From the IMG/VR virus record IMGVR_UViG_3300032163_000028, positions 1 to 46,482 of that record: a stretch of 46,482 nt of DNA; one strand, written 5' to 3'. This DNA is from a virus. Made by a program: the position numbers and the translations under genes. Shown here piece by piece: positions 37,401 to 44,191 of the stretch; the first letter of the stretch is position 1; every line of letters starts with the position of its first letter. Below the pieces are notes generated by a model, which made no database searches, was not told where the DNA came from, and saw only the letters and a list, made by a program, of their open reading frames with translations.

Positions 37401-37927
37401 ATCTTTGAGATTTCTGGTAATACAGGGTCTGGGTCAGGTGGTAAACCCACCTCCTGTCTCCATTCACCATAACTCTGACTCCAAGGGTCTTTCCTCGGTA
37501 CAGCTTTATAAGGAGTGGGCGGTACTGGTGTTGCCCCAGTGTAAAACTCAGAAACTCCAGGAGGCAGATTTGACCATGGGGTAGCTTTCTCAGCAGATGG
37601 TGCAGCCTTCTCAATAAGTGGAGGTAATTTAGAGGTTACAGGTTCTTGAGTAGTCCCCCCTGGCTTCTTAGGGGGAGGACTAACATCAATGTTTTCATCA
37701 ACAGTAACACCTTCAGTTGGTTGGAAGGATGCTTGAAGTCCTGCCCCACTAACAAGTCTGTCAACATCCTGCTCCGCATCTGGGAATTGGTTCTTGACAA
37801 GATTGGAAATCTCTACAGGGGTTATCCCAGGACGTTCCCTAAGCAGTTCCTTAATAAATGCTCTAATGTCTTCTTCAGATGTTTGGAGTAAACCCTCACT
37901 ACCTAAACTTGGAAATTCCAGAGGCAT
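31487..37927 (-). CDS. Giant virion protein, probably internal/ejection protein, 2146 aa
   Basis: The first 450 residues are a proline-rich, acidic low-complexity part (for example TPYKAVPRKDPWSQSYGEWR). The middle (about 540-1500) is predominantly helical, with amphipathic and hydrophobic stretches (ETLGLAAKITSKIPVIGEAL, AIGGMLALGALFMSGIKYSK), and the last 600 residues are helical and charged. No catalytic motif, lysozyme or polymerase signature was recognised. Its place between portal and scaffold fits the large internal proteins that podoviruses eject into the cell with their DNA. At 6.4 kb it is 14% of the genome. Good ribosome binding site (aaggagttagatagtt). Confidence 0.7.
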   Translation of the reverse strand: MPLEFPSLGSEGLLQTSEEDIRAFIKELLRERPGITPVEISNLVKNQFPDAEQDVDRLVSGAGLQASFQPTEGVTVDENIDVSPPPKKPGGTTQEPVTSKLPPLIEKAAPSAEKATPWSNLPPGVSEFYTGATPVPPTPYKAVPRKDPWSQSYGEWRQEVGLPPDPDPVLPEISKIPYAKGAAFDITDLTTAEEYAKYYGMARPFDMDGFYRMADAFIPPYELTSEQHNILQARVPINQWNAEAAFWAGVPQDVIDRAIQMGGVNVATAGWNASTAGGGSNFWNLVEDAFNQPEEESPVAERLRVLGIDPSSLGDLFQRDYEARLQAGLVGEGGVHTPLSSSLGEVVEEDGTYYRVSPEGIKVPLMPTDLEGIANIGETLITPLVLPEGVTADKEGNLTFPDGSVYTTRDTYITPPKTYVDEMGATITEPGKEYTAEEIADSKTLITALGNLFPTEDVDQLLAYAELNQSKFLDMFHQIGDSPIARAVLKMVYPTLTDDELAQIFNPSPISPTSYAVNPLAPTQLDAAIQNFLEVNSRKTDLSTEEGRQKYGRDGIEWLKGGVGVMGAFIEKFVGRPWELAGLYLSDELYKAIARRSFEGQGKFKMEVREIPTGYDQESEANKILIGAAQKYGWAMVFSDEVSEAWETAWGESQKVWSGAKYFKTAYEFANPIYLIPIGETLGLAAKITSKIPVIGEALRYTAAGVQAVERGVMYPVTKPVELVIKGGLKAVEKASAGMTQKIVNRMIEQSKSLEHPMNLASMDEDIASVLVDNWQKRLLTTLAKAPPLKKGIEAVLGWKVLISRTAQDVQNKVARGAIGWSVMTRRGINAAAVKEWELTALINDPVKYYGFDKTAFSEFMYKKLRPKFRKMPDVLKEAGTIEHVFTQPDMYNWAGILEGRKYIALYQEVEDEMLALLIKEGVPPEAVIEEWIHRMVVDVKKMKGSPRLKRGSKAIGKTPTYEMPRRFKTMGDARRYFLEHPELNKAYANNPVLLIKDYITQAYQRIADARFIKYTEEFGTPVSEIFQQMFPREAAAWQLRPMAERVAKGVGVEVAPKRVVAATKGMKALEALTPEISAASRAMAAAELKAGTPVKNVIKLISAAMPEDAAKTMVDQIKKGWGKVGYAERRVAPRIGGTVPQVSVREHMADLGYIVAQTKKAFNTLRANPKFSGEILPYSTIRSIENRAPKLAAELKNILGMKGNARTLALTKFQKNIYKELQVLKPKWDAAKAAYAKGMEVARKPEIGMDYLPQPFAGGKQYEDEFVDVFKKYFKVEQGSTLLKITAEASGMLRIATASLDLSAACVQGLPSLGLAFAHCFQNPTEGAKMMGIWFKSFGDSVGVYFNPQIAAKAIAKNAESVAQRANRGGSVLVSDYIISTESTIAAKMGRFTPYQRANLSFCIMTEEVRDGFWKIMQPRCKNIGQEYELAKILDNITGVFSSEAAGVPMTIRQLENSLVFFAPNYTRACLATVSHLFRGGYTGAEARKAIGGMLALGALFMSGIKYSKALIEGKTEEQARDDVLANFGVFVDPITGEVSWKPGADFMSLKIGNSYIGARTFWFKFMRLASAINYSLEKLGEAAENDRLDLLTILKGGGDSWLDNPLIKTWYSGSAPVVGLGFELASGRDYFGYPISPEGKSPIEDPASYAAYIMTRFEPFWGDDVINPYIPQLSHGRATPEGATRVAVAAASVLGLSAFPESSSAAFYDAESKVANKLPVDVLERFYTPDELPKILQAQAEGKLRHDMLPSGLQDMLISETLYPELAKLWEVASTDRTIRDSLVWKQWEEQWKADQKIFYDACNALNAQVKSGEKTTRDLRLESSHDGEMYGTSQAEMERTPAYTTIYDFLTEREKTVGKYDWFYDRAVRKYTSIITQEYLDKNGDPDYETRRKAIDQFKADYGSQLYDQIKKTIAQKQLDAGQSPAMVSKSQDVEKLQPYFDLKDSYGDPDRKAREAFLKDPKNVEIAALLVFWGYVSTFKNPDAEPLVRQMMTKYSYPESAIPAFAQEILPKKAADAYGLTQADWAEWRAVGKQNKRDDQIEYDQWQYLLKHPDMNKYLNVETGRADARTVHKNLPPSDKFVEAWDNHYDKMRKPDGKADAAARYAFRGNNCWFDKEGVASGKFTTPHPNCALPAKKPVKLK

Positions 37928-37947
37928 AACTATCTAACTCCTTATTG

Positions 37948-38172
37948 CTAAATCTTACCGAGGAATGGGTATTGCTTGCGAGGTGCTCTAGAACCCATGT
38001 ATCCAAGTCCTCTCGTGGCTCTCTTAGCCTCTAATTGCTGGGTGGGTACAATGCGAGGCAGACCTATTCTTGGTTTACCTCTGCCGTAAAGAAACTGGAG
38101 CAGTCTGGGCATCACTGGAACTTGAACAGGAGGGTTCAGCATCCTCTGGAGTTCTCTATTCACATCATACAT
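37948..38172 (-). CDS. Small basic head protein, 74 aa
   Basis: Pro- and Arg-rich (RMLNPPVQVPVMPRLLQFL and RATRGLGYMGSRAPRKQYPF), basic throughout, with a good ribosome binding site (gggaggtgatataa). It is located between portal and giant virion protein. Possibly a head-stabilising or DNA-contacting protein; no family recognised. Confidence 0.6.
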   Translation of the reverse strand: MYDVNRELQRMLNPPVQVPVMPRLLQFLYGRGKPRIGLPRIVPTQQLEAKRATRGLGYMGSRAPRKQYPFLGKI

Positions 38173-38187
38173 TTATATCACCTCCCA

Positions 38188-39879
38188 TTAAGGTTGTCCC
38201 TGCTCAGTTGGAGGAGCACCAGTACTTGTCATGCCGAGAGCCGTGGATAGGTTCTTAGCAGCAGCAGCACTACCTTCCATTGTCCCTGCTGTAGGGGGAA
38301 TAACATTACCACCTCCCTGTGGAGGAGCACCTTGTGGCTGCCCAGGTTGTCCAGCACCCATTGCTAAACCTAACTTCTTGGTTATAATCATAGCTTCAGT
38401 ATCAGGGTCAGGGTCTGTACCTTGTAATCTCATAGCCTCACGATAAGCTCTAAGTTCAGGAACCATAGCTTCAGTAAAGTCCTTATCAAGACCTATCTGA
38501 ACCTGCCCCTCATCCTTCAACTTCAGAATGTCCGTCCTGATTGTTTCTGAATCTAGGAATCCACGTGCAGCAGCAGCTACAGTGTATCTGGAGATATTCT
38601 CTTCGGGGGAGACAACATGAAGTTCTGCCTCTATGTCAAATTGATTGTTCAAGGAAGACACGTCAAGTTCCTCAGCTTTAGGTTTAAGTCCACCCTCAGT
38701 CATTTGTAATTTAGTCATCTCTAAAGCAAAGACATAACAGTCTTGTATTGCTTCCACGATGGGTTGGAATATCTGGTTACGTCCCTCAGTGAGCTTTGCT
38801 ATGGCAATGGCTGATAGAGGATAACGTATGTCACCATATTCAATATCAGGAAAGGTAGCCTGTTGTTTCTCAGCAGAGAGTACCCCATACAGGACTGGGA
38901 GTGACTGTGCTATGTCTTTGAGTGGCATAGGTTCAAATCTGGAATGACCAGCATCTATAATGGTAGCACCACCTGTGTACAGTGTTTTAACTGTCTCATC
39001 TATTTCCTCACCAGATTCCACATTAGGTGGAACAACACGCTGGATTGGGGGTCTGAAACCAAAGGCTGCTGTAGTCATCAAGATGGAGGCTGCCTTATTC
39101 ATGTTAGGGAATGTACCACGTACAGATGAATAGATAGACTCTCCGTCTAGTTTAATCTGAGCAGTCGGGTCTTTATGACGCACAGAGAGTGCTTCACCTA
39201 TAGGGATGATGATAGCAGGGACTTTCTTTGAGGGATTAGAGTCAGTTACGACAGCCTTGTCATCAATGAAGATAACATGGGATTCCTTATCCCAGTACTC
39301 AGTCACCACAGCAAGAGTACCGCTAGTAACTTCATCGTACTCTGACAGTACGGTTGCTTTACTCTTGACTACTTTATAAGAATACCACTCTAAACCGTCT
39401 ATACCCACTTCCCACGCACAGAATCTAGGGTCTAGGGGGAGATAATCATAATAGAATGTACCATCCTTACCCTGCCACAAGAGAGTACGGAGTCCCACTC
39501 TTCCACGAAGGGCAGCAATTTTAACCAAGTTATTGCGGATTCTACCAATCTGCTTACGTTTCAGTAAAGCATCCCCTTTGTTGAGGCAGGTATAAAATAC
39601 TTTCTTGATACCCGTTACTATATCATCAGTTAGTGTATGATTAACAATGTTAATACCCAGTTCAGCACTATTGATGACAGACATGAGACGTAGGGCATAC
39701 ACTCTTGGAGCATTGAGGGTTACACTGTCCACATTCTTTACGGCTTTACCTTCGTAATCCAGCAACTCAAACTTCTTAAGATTGAAGATGTCGAAGTCCT
39801 CATCCATCTGTGTATAGAGGGGACTGAGTTCACCCTCCTTATCACTTATCTGTTGATACACTTTCTTAGTGTCAGCCAT
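38188..39879 (-). CDS. Portal protein, podovirus type, 563 aa
   Basis: The length and the typical portal features are present: a helical N-terminus (YQQISDKEGELSPLYTQM), a beta wing, a conserved central helix-rich stem, and a disordered Gly/Pro/Gln-rich C-terminus (GAGQPGQPQGAPPQGGGNV). The block NNLVKIAALRGRVGLRTLL and YDYLPLDPRFCAWEVG resemble Bbp/podovirus portals. It forms the dodecameric ring through which DNA is packaged and ejected. It follows the terminase large gene. Ribosome binding site taggaggga. Confidence 0.85.
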   Translation of the reverse strand: MADTKKVYQQISDKEGELSPLYTQMDEDFDIFNLKKFELLDYEGKAVKNVDSVTLNAPRVYALRLMSVINSAELGINIVNHTLTDDIVTGIKKVFYTCLNKGDALLKRKQIGRIRNNLVKIAALRGRVGLRTLLWQGKDGTFYYDYLPLDPRFCAWEVGIDGLEWYSYKVVKSKATVLSEYDEVTSGTLAVVTEYWDKESHVIFIDDKAVVTDSNPSKKVPAIIIPIGEALSVRHKDPTAQIKLDGESIYSSVRGTFPNMNKAASILMTTAAFGFRPPIQRVVPPNVESGEEIDETVKTLYTGGATIIDAGHSRFEPMPLKDIAQSLPVLYGVLSAEKQQATFPDIEYGDIRYPLSAIAIAKLTEGRNQIFQPIVEAIQDCYVFALEMTKLQMTEGGLKPKAEELDVSSLNNQFDIEAELHVVSPEENISRYTVAAAARGFLDSETIRTDILKLKDEGQVQIGLDKDFTEAMVPELRAYREAMRLQGTDPDPDTEAMIITKKLGLAMGAGQPGQPQGAPPQGGGNVIPPTAGTMEGSAAAAKNLSTALGMTSTGAPPTEQGQP

Positions 39880-39891
39880 TTACTTTCCCTC

Positions 39892-41337
39892 CTAGTAGGT
39901 ATATACCTTTATCTTATTCTTCTTGTGCTTGTCTACTTCCCTATAAGCTATCATAGCCTTCTCGATAGCTGATATTAAATCATCGTGTGTCCCTTGTCCC
40001 ACTTCAGGAGTCCCCGCATCTGTCCAGTTGAAGTTCATTAGTTCCCTAACTGCTGGCTCATACCTTATTACTGTATTCTTTAAGAATGACTCTAAGTCTA
40101 CAGCGTTCTGCTTCTTATTATCCTTAGTCTCAAGATAGCCTAACTTCTCTCTCTTCTTGTCTGTGCAATATATCTTCTCTTTATGATAGCCTAATCCTAC
40201 CAGATAATTAAGGAATTGTCCACTAAATGCGTCAGCACCACATACCAAATAAGGATTAAAGTATTCACCTAGAAGTTCATAGGACTCGTATGCGAAGGTA
40301 TCTAGAGTCAGGATATTAGTATGAATCACAGCAACGAGTTCAGTACTCACACCTTTACTACCAAAGATTAGCAGGGCTTGGTAATCTCCACCTTTACCTT
40401 CGGAACAGTCAGCACCAGCGGTATAGGTCATACCAATCTCAGGATATTGGAAGATGTAAGTGTTACCATGTCTTACTTCCTTTGGCTTGGATTCCTTACA
40501 AATACTGAATAGACTTTCAAGTATGTTGGTATTTATGATACTACGCTGTCCTGCTAGGCTCAGGGCTTCAACTTCAGTCCGTGGGTACAACTTGTGCATC
40601 ATATAAGACGGATAGTCTTTGGCTGTCCTCTCATACCAATCCTCATCTCTACCAGGTCTAACACTATACGGGAGAAAGAGGGATACGAAGTTATTGCTAC
40701 CATCATGTGCATCTCTATAGAGTTTCTTAAAGTGTGTTAAACCTGCAGTTTCATCAGTGGCAGATACGACTACCATCTTAGAATCACCCGCCTCTACAGT
40801 GGGCTTCACATTACTGAAGTTACGTTCAGCGTAGGTATGAAATTCATTCTCATCACATATAACTAAAGATGCTGTGTAGCCAATACCAGCGTCCTCAGTA
40901 GAAGGAAGGGCAAGGATAGAGGAGTTCTGTTGCTTGAATTTAACATAGAATGTGCCCCAGTTCTCTGCGTCCATTTGAAGGTAAGGAGGTAGGTGTGAGT
41001 GTATGAACTTGGCTTTGCCTAGGAGTTCGGCTGCTTCATCCTTGCCCTTGCTTATCATCAGGACTCTAGCACCTTGTTTGTAACAATGGTGGATAGCGAT
41101 ACCAGCTAATGCCCAGCTAATGCCTATCTGTCTAGCTTTCACTACCACTACAAACTTGTTATTGTAGACTAAGCATATAAAATCCTTGAGATGTTCCCAC
41201 AGTTCAAAGGGGATTATGGAGAAAGTGGTGGCATCCTCTATATGGACATTACTAAACCATGTCAGAGGATTCACCATACACTCTGATAGGACAGCTATTT
41301 GGTCTTCAATGCTGAGTTCAGTCGTTGTAAGGTTCAT
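39892..41337 (-). CDS. terL: Terminase large subunit, 481 aa
   Basis: ATPase motifs: a Walker A-like VVVVKARQIGISWAL (about residue 65), and Walker B LVICDENEF (about 160). The nuclease domain begins with AGADCSEGKGGDYQ (about 310) and has further acidic residues (VCGADAFSG, the late DDLISAIEKA). The enzyme packages phage DNA by ATP-driven translocation and cuts it at headful or site-specific ends. The start overlaps the preceding gene by 20 bases, with aaaggg as ribosome binding site. Confidence 0.93.
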   Translation of the reverse strand: MNLTTTELSIEDQIAVLSECMVNPLTWFSNVHIEDATTFSIIPFELWEHLKDFICLVYNNKFVVVVKARQIGISWALAGIAIHHCYKQGARVLMISKGKDEAAELLGKAKFIHSHLPPYLQMDAENWGTFYVKFKQQNSSILALPSTEDAGIGYTASLVICDENEFHTYAERNFSNVKPTVEAGDSKMVVVSATDETAGLTHFKKLYRDAHDGSNNFVSLFLPYSVRPGRDEDWYERTAKDYPSYMMHKLYPRTEVEALSLAGQRSIINTNILESLFSICKESKPKEVRHGNTYIFQYPEIGMTYTAGADCSEGKGGDYQALLIFGSKGVSTELVAVIHTNILTLDTFAYESYELLGEYFNPYLVCGADAFSGQFLNYLVGLGYHKEKIYCTDKKREKLGYLETKDNKKQNAVDLESFLKNTVIRYEPAVRELMNFNWTDAGTPEVGQGTHDDLISAIEKAMIAYREVDKHKKNKIKVYTY

Positions 41338-41707
41338 TACTATTACCCTTTGGGGATATTAAAAGTGAACGTTGCTCAAATTCTATCTGAGCCTGCCTAG
41401 CTCTAGCAAGTATCTTAAAGGATTGGTCGGCAGACAGAACTATCTTCTCAGTGACACTAATTTCAGTTTGCTGTTTGGGTTTGCCCATGATGCGGTCTAT
41501 GAGATAAGTACATGCCTGTACATCAATATCAGCATGAAAACCAGTGTTCTCCCCACAATGAGGACATAACATGGGAGCACCGCTGGCAACAGCAACTAGA
41601 GCATCAATAATGTCAGAGAGTTCTTCTTTCTCTAACTTCTCTAATCGCTTCTTTAGTTCATTAGTAGCAGTACGCTTACGCCCACTCCTACCTTTCACCC
41701 CACTCAT
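41318..41707 (-). CDS. Terminase small subunit-like protein, 129 aa
   Basis: Starts MSGVKGRSGRKRTATNELKK, the usual beginning of phage small terminases, followed by a helical part and an unusual CPHCGENTGFH motif that may bind zinc. It lies directly upstream of terL and overlaps it. The -10 hexamer of the promoter (41721-41716) ends eight bases before the ATG, so the mRNA would be almost leaderless; no Shine-Dalgarno sequence is seen. Confidence 0.8.
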   Translation of the reverse strand: MSGVKGRSGRKRTATNELKKRLEKLEKEELSDIIDALVAVASGAPMLCPHCGENTGFHADIDVQACTYLIDRIMGKPKQQTEISVTEKIVLSADQSFKILARARQAQIEFEQRSLLISPKGNSNEPYND

Positions 41708-41715
41708 CCGATTGT

Positions 41716-41745
41716 ATTCTATATCTATTCGTACCTGACTGTCAA
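41716..41745 (-). promoter_or_regulatory. Sigma70 promoter for the late (terminase) operon
   Basis: On the minus strand TTGACA (41745-41740) and TAGAAT (41721-41716) are separated by 18 bases. The start would be near 41709, just before the terminase small-subunit ATG (41707). An AT-rich palindromic element lies immediately upstream. A further extended -10 (TGC then TATACT) is seen at 41909-41904, giving a possible longer transcript. Confidence 0.65.
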
Positions 41746-41754
41746 GCAGGCATA

Positions 41755-41819
41755 CTCACTTTCATTTATTATGTATATATAATATATATACTATATACTT
41801 ATTAAACGCAAGTGAAGCT
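41755..41819. repeat. Palindromic intergenic element, copy 3 of 3
   Basis: Layout as in the copies at 1150 and 11444: TCACTTTCAT, an AT palindrome (tatatataatatatatacta...), and AAACGCAAGTGAAGCT. It sits just upstream of the late promoter. Together with the other two copies this places the element upstream of three transcription units on both strands. Confidence 0.75.
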
Positions 41820-42020
41820 ATATACAAGTACTATTCTGTCATCCTTGACAAAGACACCACCTAGTTGCAGTTCTTTCCACAGGACGGGGACTTTCGCACC
41901 CGCAGTATAGCACTATAACTGTCAACCAAACGTTGACACATCAAAAATCTGAGGTTACAGTTCCAAGAGCTACTTTTACCGTATATATATATATTGCAAT
42001 CTATGCTATGCCTCATGTTA

Positions 42021-42466
42021 TCGTATGCGATACAGTCATATACGAATCTTCGTGTAAGACAACGGGTGCTATGGTCACATGCGATGATGCCAGAAACACA
42101 CAATGGTCATGTGCGATGGTCACATGGAGTCACAACCAGATGGGTGATTGTCATATGCGACAATCCTGTGGCTGGTGATGCTCGCATGTGTGTATCACAT
42201 ACAACATACTGATAGAGTAGTAGTATCATATACGATATACACATAAGACGGGACAGATTGCGGTCACTATTCATAGAGCAATCGAAGCTATAACACACCA
42301 GGTGATGATAGGACTATGCGAATGTCGGTTGTGATATTGTGTGAGACTGTCGGATGTGATGTTATGATAGTCGCTAATGATAATCTTAGCGGTAATGTGT
42401 GTAAGAAAATCACCTGCGACACGTGGATAATCGCATATAATGGTATTTTAAGACGGTCATAGACGA
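42021..42466. other. Iteron-like array, cluster 1 (11 sites)
   Basis: Eleven copies of a ten-base motif near TCATATGCGA occur here, in both orientations: 42021, 42036, 42075, 42107, 42151, 42182 (reverse), 42226, 42312, 42410, 42431 (reverse) and 42457. The most constant part is the 3' half, TGCGA or ACGA. The segment is otherwise gene-free and AT-rich near 41980-42000 (tata repeats). It fits iterons of a replication origin, or a partition/regulatory site for a dedicated DNA-binding protein. Confidence 0.65.
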
Positions 42467-42483
42467 TTATTGAGGGGCATAAA

Positions 42484-42511
42484 AGAAGGGGGAAGATATT
42501 TCACTCCCCCC
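42484..42511 (-). terminator. Rho-independent terminator after the winged-helix gene
   Basis: On the minus strand a stem GGGGGGAG/CTTCCCCC (42511-42488) with an eight-base loop is followed by TTCTTTTA (42487-42480). It stands 54 bases beyond the stop of the gene at 42565-42933, so this small gene is transcribed as a separate unit. Confidence 0.75.
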
Positions 42512-42564
42512 TATTCTGTATTCACTTCTGCTACACTATCGCAAGCGTAGCAGTGTCTCAGGTA

Positions 42565-42933
42565 TTACCACTTCAATTTGGTATTGAGTAGCTTAGCTTT
42601 GGCTTGCCTATTGGCAAGTTGACTAAATGCGCTGTCAGGAAGTTCGCCAGGAAGATATATCATGGCGTGTCCACGTCCATTCTTAGAACGTCTATAGACT
42701 CGTATGATAGCCCCCTTCTCGTGTAGACTATCTACCACCTTGATTACATCTGCCTTCGGAAATTGTGCTTTAAAGGCGTCGTTAAAACCGCTAAACACGG
42801 TAGATATACCATTACTGTACTGTTTATCACGGTACGTTTTGATGAACGATACAATATAGCGTGTGTACTCGTTCATGTCTACCGCTTTACTGGTAGTCCT
42901 ACTTGCTACTTTGCTACTTGTTTTTGTTACCAT
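42565..42933 (-). CDS. Winged-helix-like DNA-binding protein in the control region, 122 aa
   Basis: The ATG at 42933 has a good ribosome binding site (acgaggtgtcaaa); a longer in-frame form could begin at 43035, where the promoter would give an almost leaderless mRNA, or at a TTG at 43056. After a Ser/Thr/Lys-rich N-terminus, residues 20-95 read as a winged helix: YTRYIVSFIKTYRDKQYSN, FNDAFKAQFPKADVIKVVDS, LHEKGAIIRVYRRSKNGRG, then a YLPGEL end. It lies alone between the two iteron clusters, with its own promoter and terminator, so it is the natural candidate for the iteron-binding replication initiator or repressor. The role is inference. Confidence 0.65.
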   Translation of the reverse strand: MVTKTSSKVASRTTSKAVDMNEYTRYIVSFIKTYRDKQYSNGISTVFSGFNDAFKAQFPKADVIKVVDSLHEKGAIIRVYRRSKNGRGHAMIYLPGELPDSAFSQLANRQAKAKLLNTKLKW

Positions 42934-43044
42934 TTTGACACCTCGTTTTCGGCTATATTCTACGTTATAGTCTACGTTTGCTCTAGGATTGCCAGTCCCG
43001 TCTAGCTTTGCACCCCCGTTCAATTCAATTTGCATCGTAGCTAC

Positions 43045-43072
43045 ATAGTAGCACAACCACCCCAGGTGTCAA
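43045..43072 (-). promoter_or_regulatory. Promoter of the winged-helix gene
   Basis: On the minus strand TTGACA (43072-43067) and TGC-TACTAT (43050-43045, extended -10) are separated by 16 bases. The start would be near 43038. Confidence 0.6.
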
Positions 43073-43317
43073 TATCACACATACGAGTATCCCAAAGCTA
43101 CGGCATTTCATACATCGTTATACTAGGCTTGAAGCTAACTGAAGCTAACATTATGTCTAATAAAAAATAATTTGTTCTACTTCAGTTATGTAAAGTATAG
43201 ATACAATAACCGTATTATGTAAAGCTAAAGAGATAATCCTATGTGATACTCATATATATAATATTGATGCAGTAGCGGAGATGGTGTATAGATAGCAGTT
43301 AAATAGGCACATAAGGG

Positions 43318-43465
43318 TCGCATAAGACTGAATGGAATTAGATGATGATTGTATGCGACATTCATTAAGGAAGTATGGAAGTATAGGTGTATAGTCTATA
43401 GTGTTATAGGTGTATAGGGGGGTGTGGTATCAGACGAGAGTATCGGCTAAGATGGTCGCATCAGA
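43318..43465. other. Iteron-like array, cluster 2 (three sites)
   Basis: Three more copies of the iteron motif are found: TCGCATAAGA (43318-43327, reverse of TCTTATGCGA), TTGTATGCGA (43349-43358) and TCGCATCAGA (43456-43465, reverse). They flank the winged-helix gene on the other side from cluster 1. The 43073-43490 stretch has no gene; besides these sites it holds short repeats (gaagctaac twice, ttatgtaaag twice, ggtgtatag twice). Confidence 0.55.
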
Positions 43466-43494
43466 TGGTCTAGCTTCAAATAGCTTCGGACTCC

Positions 43495-43588
43495 AGAACA
43501 GATGTTCTACCACAGCACAAATGTTCTGAAAATTTTTTTTATTTTGAACGTGGGCTGAACGTGGCTTCCCAATCCGAACAAGTGTTCT
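43495..43588. promoter_or_regulatory. Three LexA-like operator boxes upstream of the early promoter
   Basis: AGAACAGATGTTCT (43495-43508), AGCACAAATGTTCT (43514-43527) and CGAACAAGTGTTCT (43575-43588) share the 14-base form NGNACA-N2-TGTTCN. The first and third are perfect GAAC-N4-GTTC boxes of the Gram-positive SOS type. The second is identical, except for its last base, to the box at 1867-1880. They lie 43-136 bases upstream of the -35 of the promoter at 43631. Confidence 0.65.
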
Positions 43589-43600
43589 GTTTGAACGTGG
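43545..43600 (+). repeat. Three direct repeats TGAACGTGG
   Basis: TGAACGTGG occurs at 43545-43553, 43556-43564 and 43592-43600, around the third LexA-like box. The GAAC core is shared with the operator half-sites. It probably belongs to the same regulatory array. Confidence 0.6.
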
Positions 43601-43630
43601 AGGTCGGGTACGATGTTCGTCAATGGGGGA

Positions 43631-43660
43631 TTGACAAGCTGTCCGAAGCTGTGCTACACT
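43631..43660 (+). promoter_or_regulatory. Early promoter of the plus-strand arm
   Basis: TTGACA (43631-43636) and TACACT (43655-43660) are separated by 18 bases, with a TGC extended -10 immediately before the -10 hexamer. ATGTTCGTCA lies 18 bases upstream of the -35, as in the promoter at 1893. The first gene begins at 43718. Confidence 0.75.
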
Positions 43661-43717
43661 ATCCCTGGGTTCGGAAATCAGCCGAGCCTAATAAGATATA
43701 AGGAGGAGGTAAGTAAG

Positions 43718-43882
43718 ATGCAGGACTGGCAGATTAAGCTGAGAGAGGTAAGTGGTGAGTTGGTGGGAGTGAAAGTAAAGGTCGAGCCTGTGGCTGTGAA
43801 GAAACAACATAGGTTAGGTGCAGTATCTTGTTATAAAGATAGCAAGGGATTGCATCTGGATTATAGAGAAAGGAGGTACTAG
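43718..43882 (+). CDS. Small basic early protein, 54 aa
   Basis: The ATG at 43718 follows the very strong site aaggaggaggtaagtaag; a longer frame from 43613 would start upstream of the promoter. The product is basic and beta-rich (VGVKVKVEPVAVKKQHRL, then a DYRERRY end). First gene of the early transcript. No family recognised. Confidence 0.65.
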   Translation: MQDWQIKLREVSGELVGVKVKVEPVAVKKQHRLGAVSCYKDSKGLHLDYRERRY

Positions 43883-43883
43883 A

Positions 43884-44177
43884 ATGCACTCCGTAAGATT
43901 GTGTGACCGTGGGGACAAGGCTATCATGGAGGACTGTGACCATGACTGCGAGCATTGTAACATAAACGAACCAACAACTAATAAGGAAGTGCCAGAATTT
44001 ATAGAGATAGAATATGAAGTCATGCAGACCAAGAGTTATGTCCCAGCTGAAAGAGTAGCTAAGGACTACCAAGTAAATGAATGGAGGGATGGCATTATCT
44101 TCATTCATACTCCTGATGGATGGATAGAGGTCGATACTGTCCATAAGAAGTTCCAAGCTGGCGAGTATGAGGGATAG
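43884..44177 (+). CDS. Small Cys/His early protein, 97 aa
   Basis: The ATG at 43884 has a strong site (aaaggaggtactaga) and lies one base after the previous stop. Residues 17-25 (DCDHDCEHC) form a compact Cys/His cluster that can bind zinc. The rest is an alpha/beta domain (EFIEIEYEVMQTKSYVPAE, GIIFIHTPDGWIEVDTVHK). No family recognised; it precedes the amidoligase pair and might be functionally linked to it. Confidence 0.65.
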   Translation: MHSVRLCDRGDKAIMEDCDHDCEHCNINEPTTNKEVPEFIEIEYEVMQTKSYVPAERVAKDYQVNEWRDGIIFIHTPDGWIEVDTVHKKFQAGEYEG

Positions 44178-44191
44178 AAAGGAGGTGAGTA

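Noticed and set aside
42001-42300. CRISPR array or MITE in the repeat-rich control region
   Set aside because: Repeats are only 10 bases, in both orientations, with irregular spacing and no spacer-like units or cas genes.
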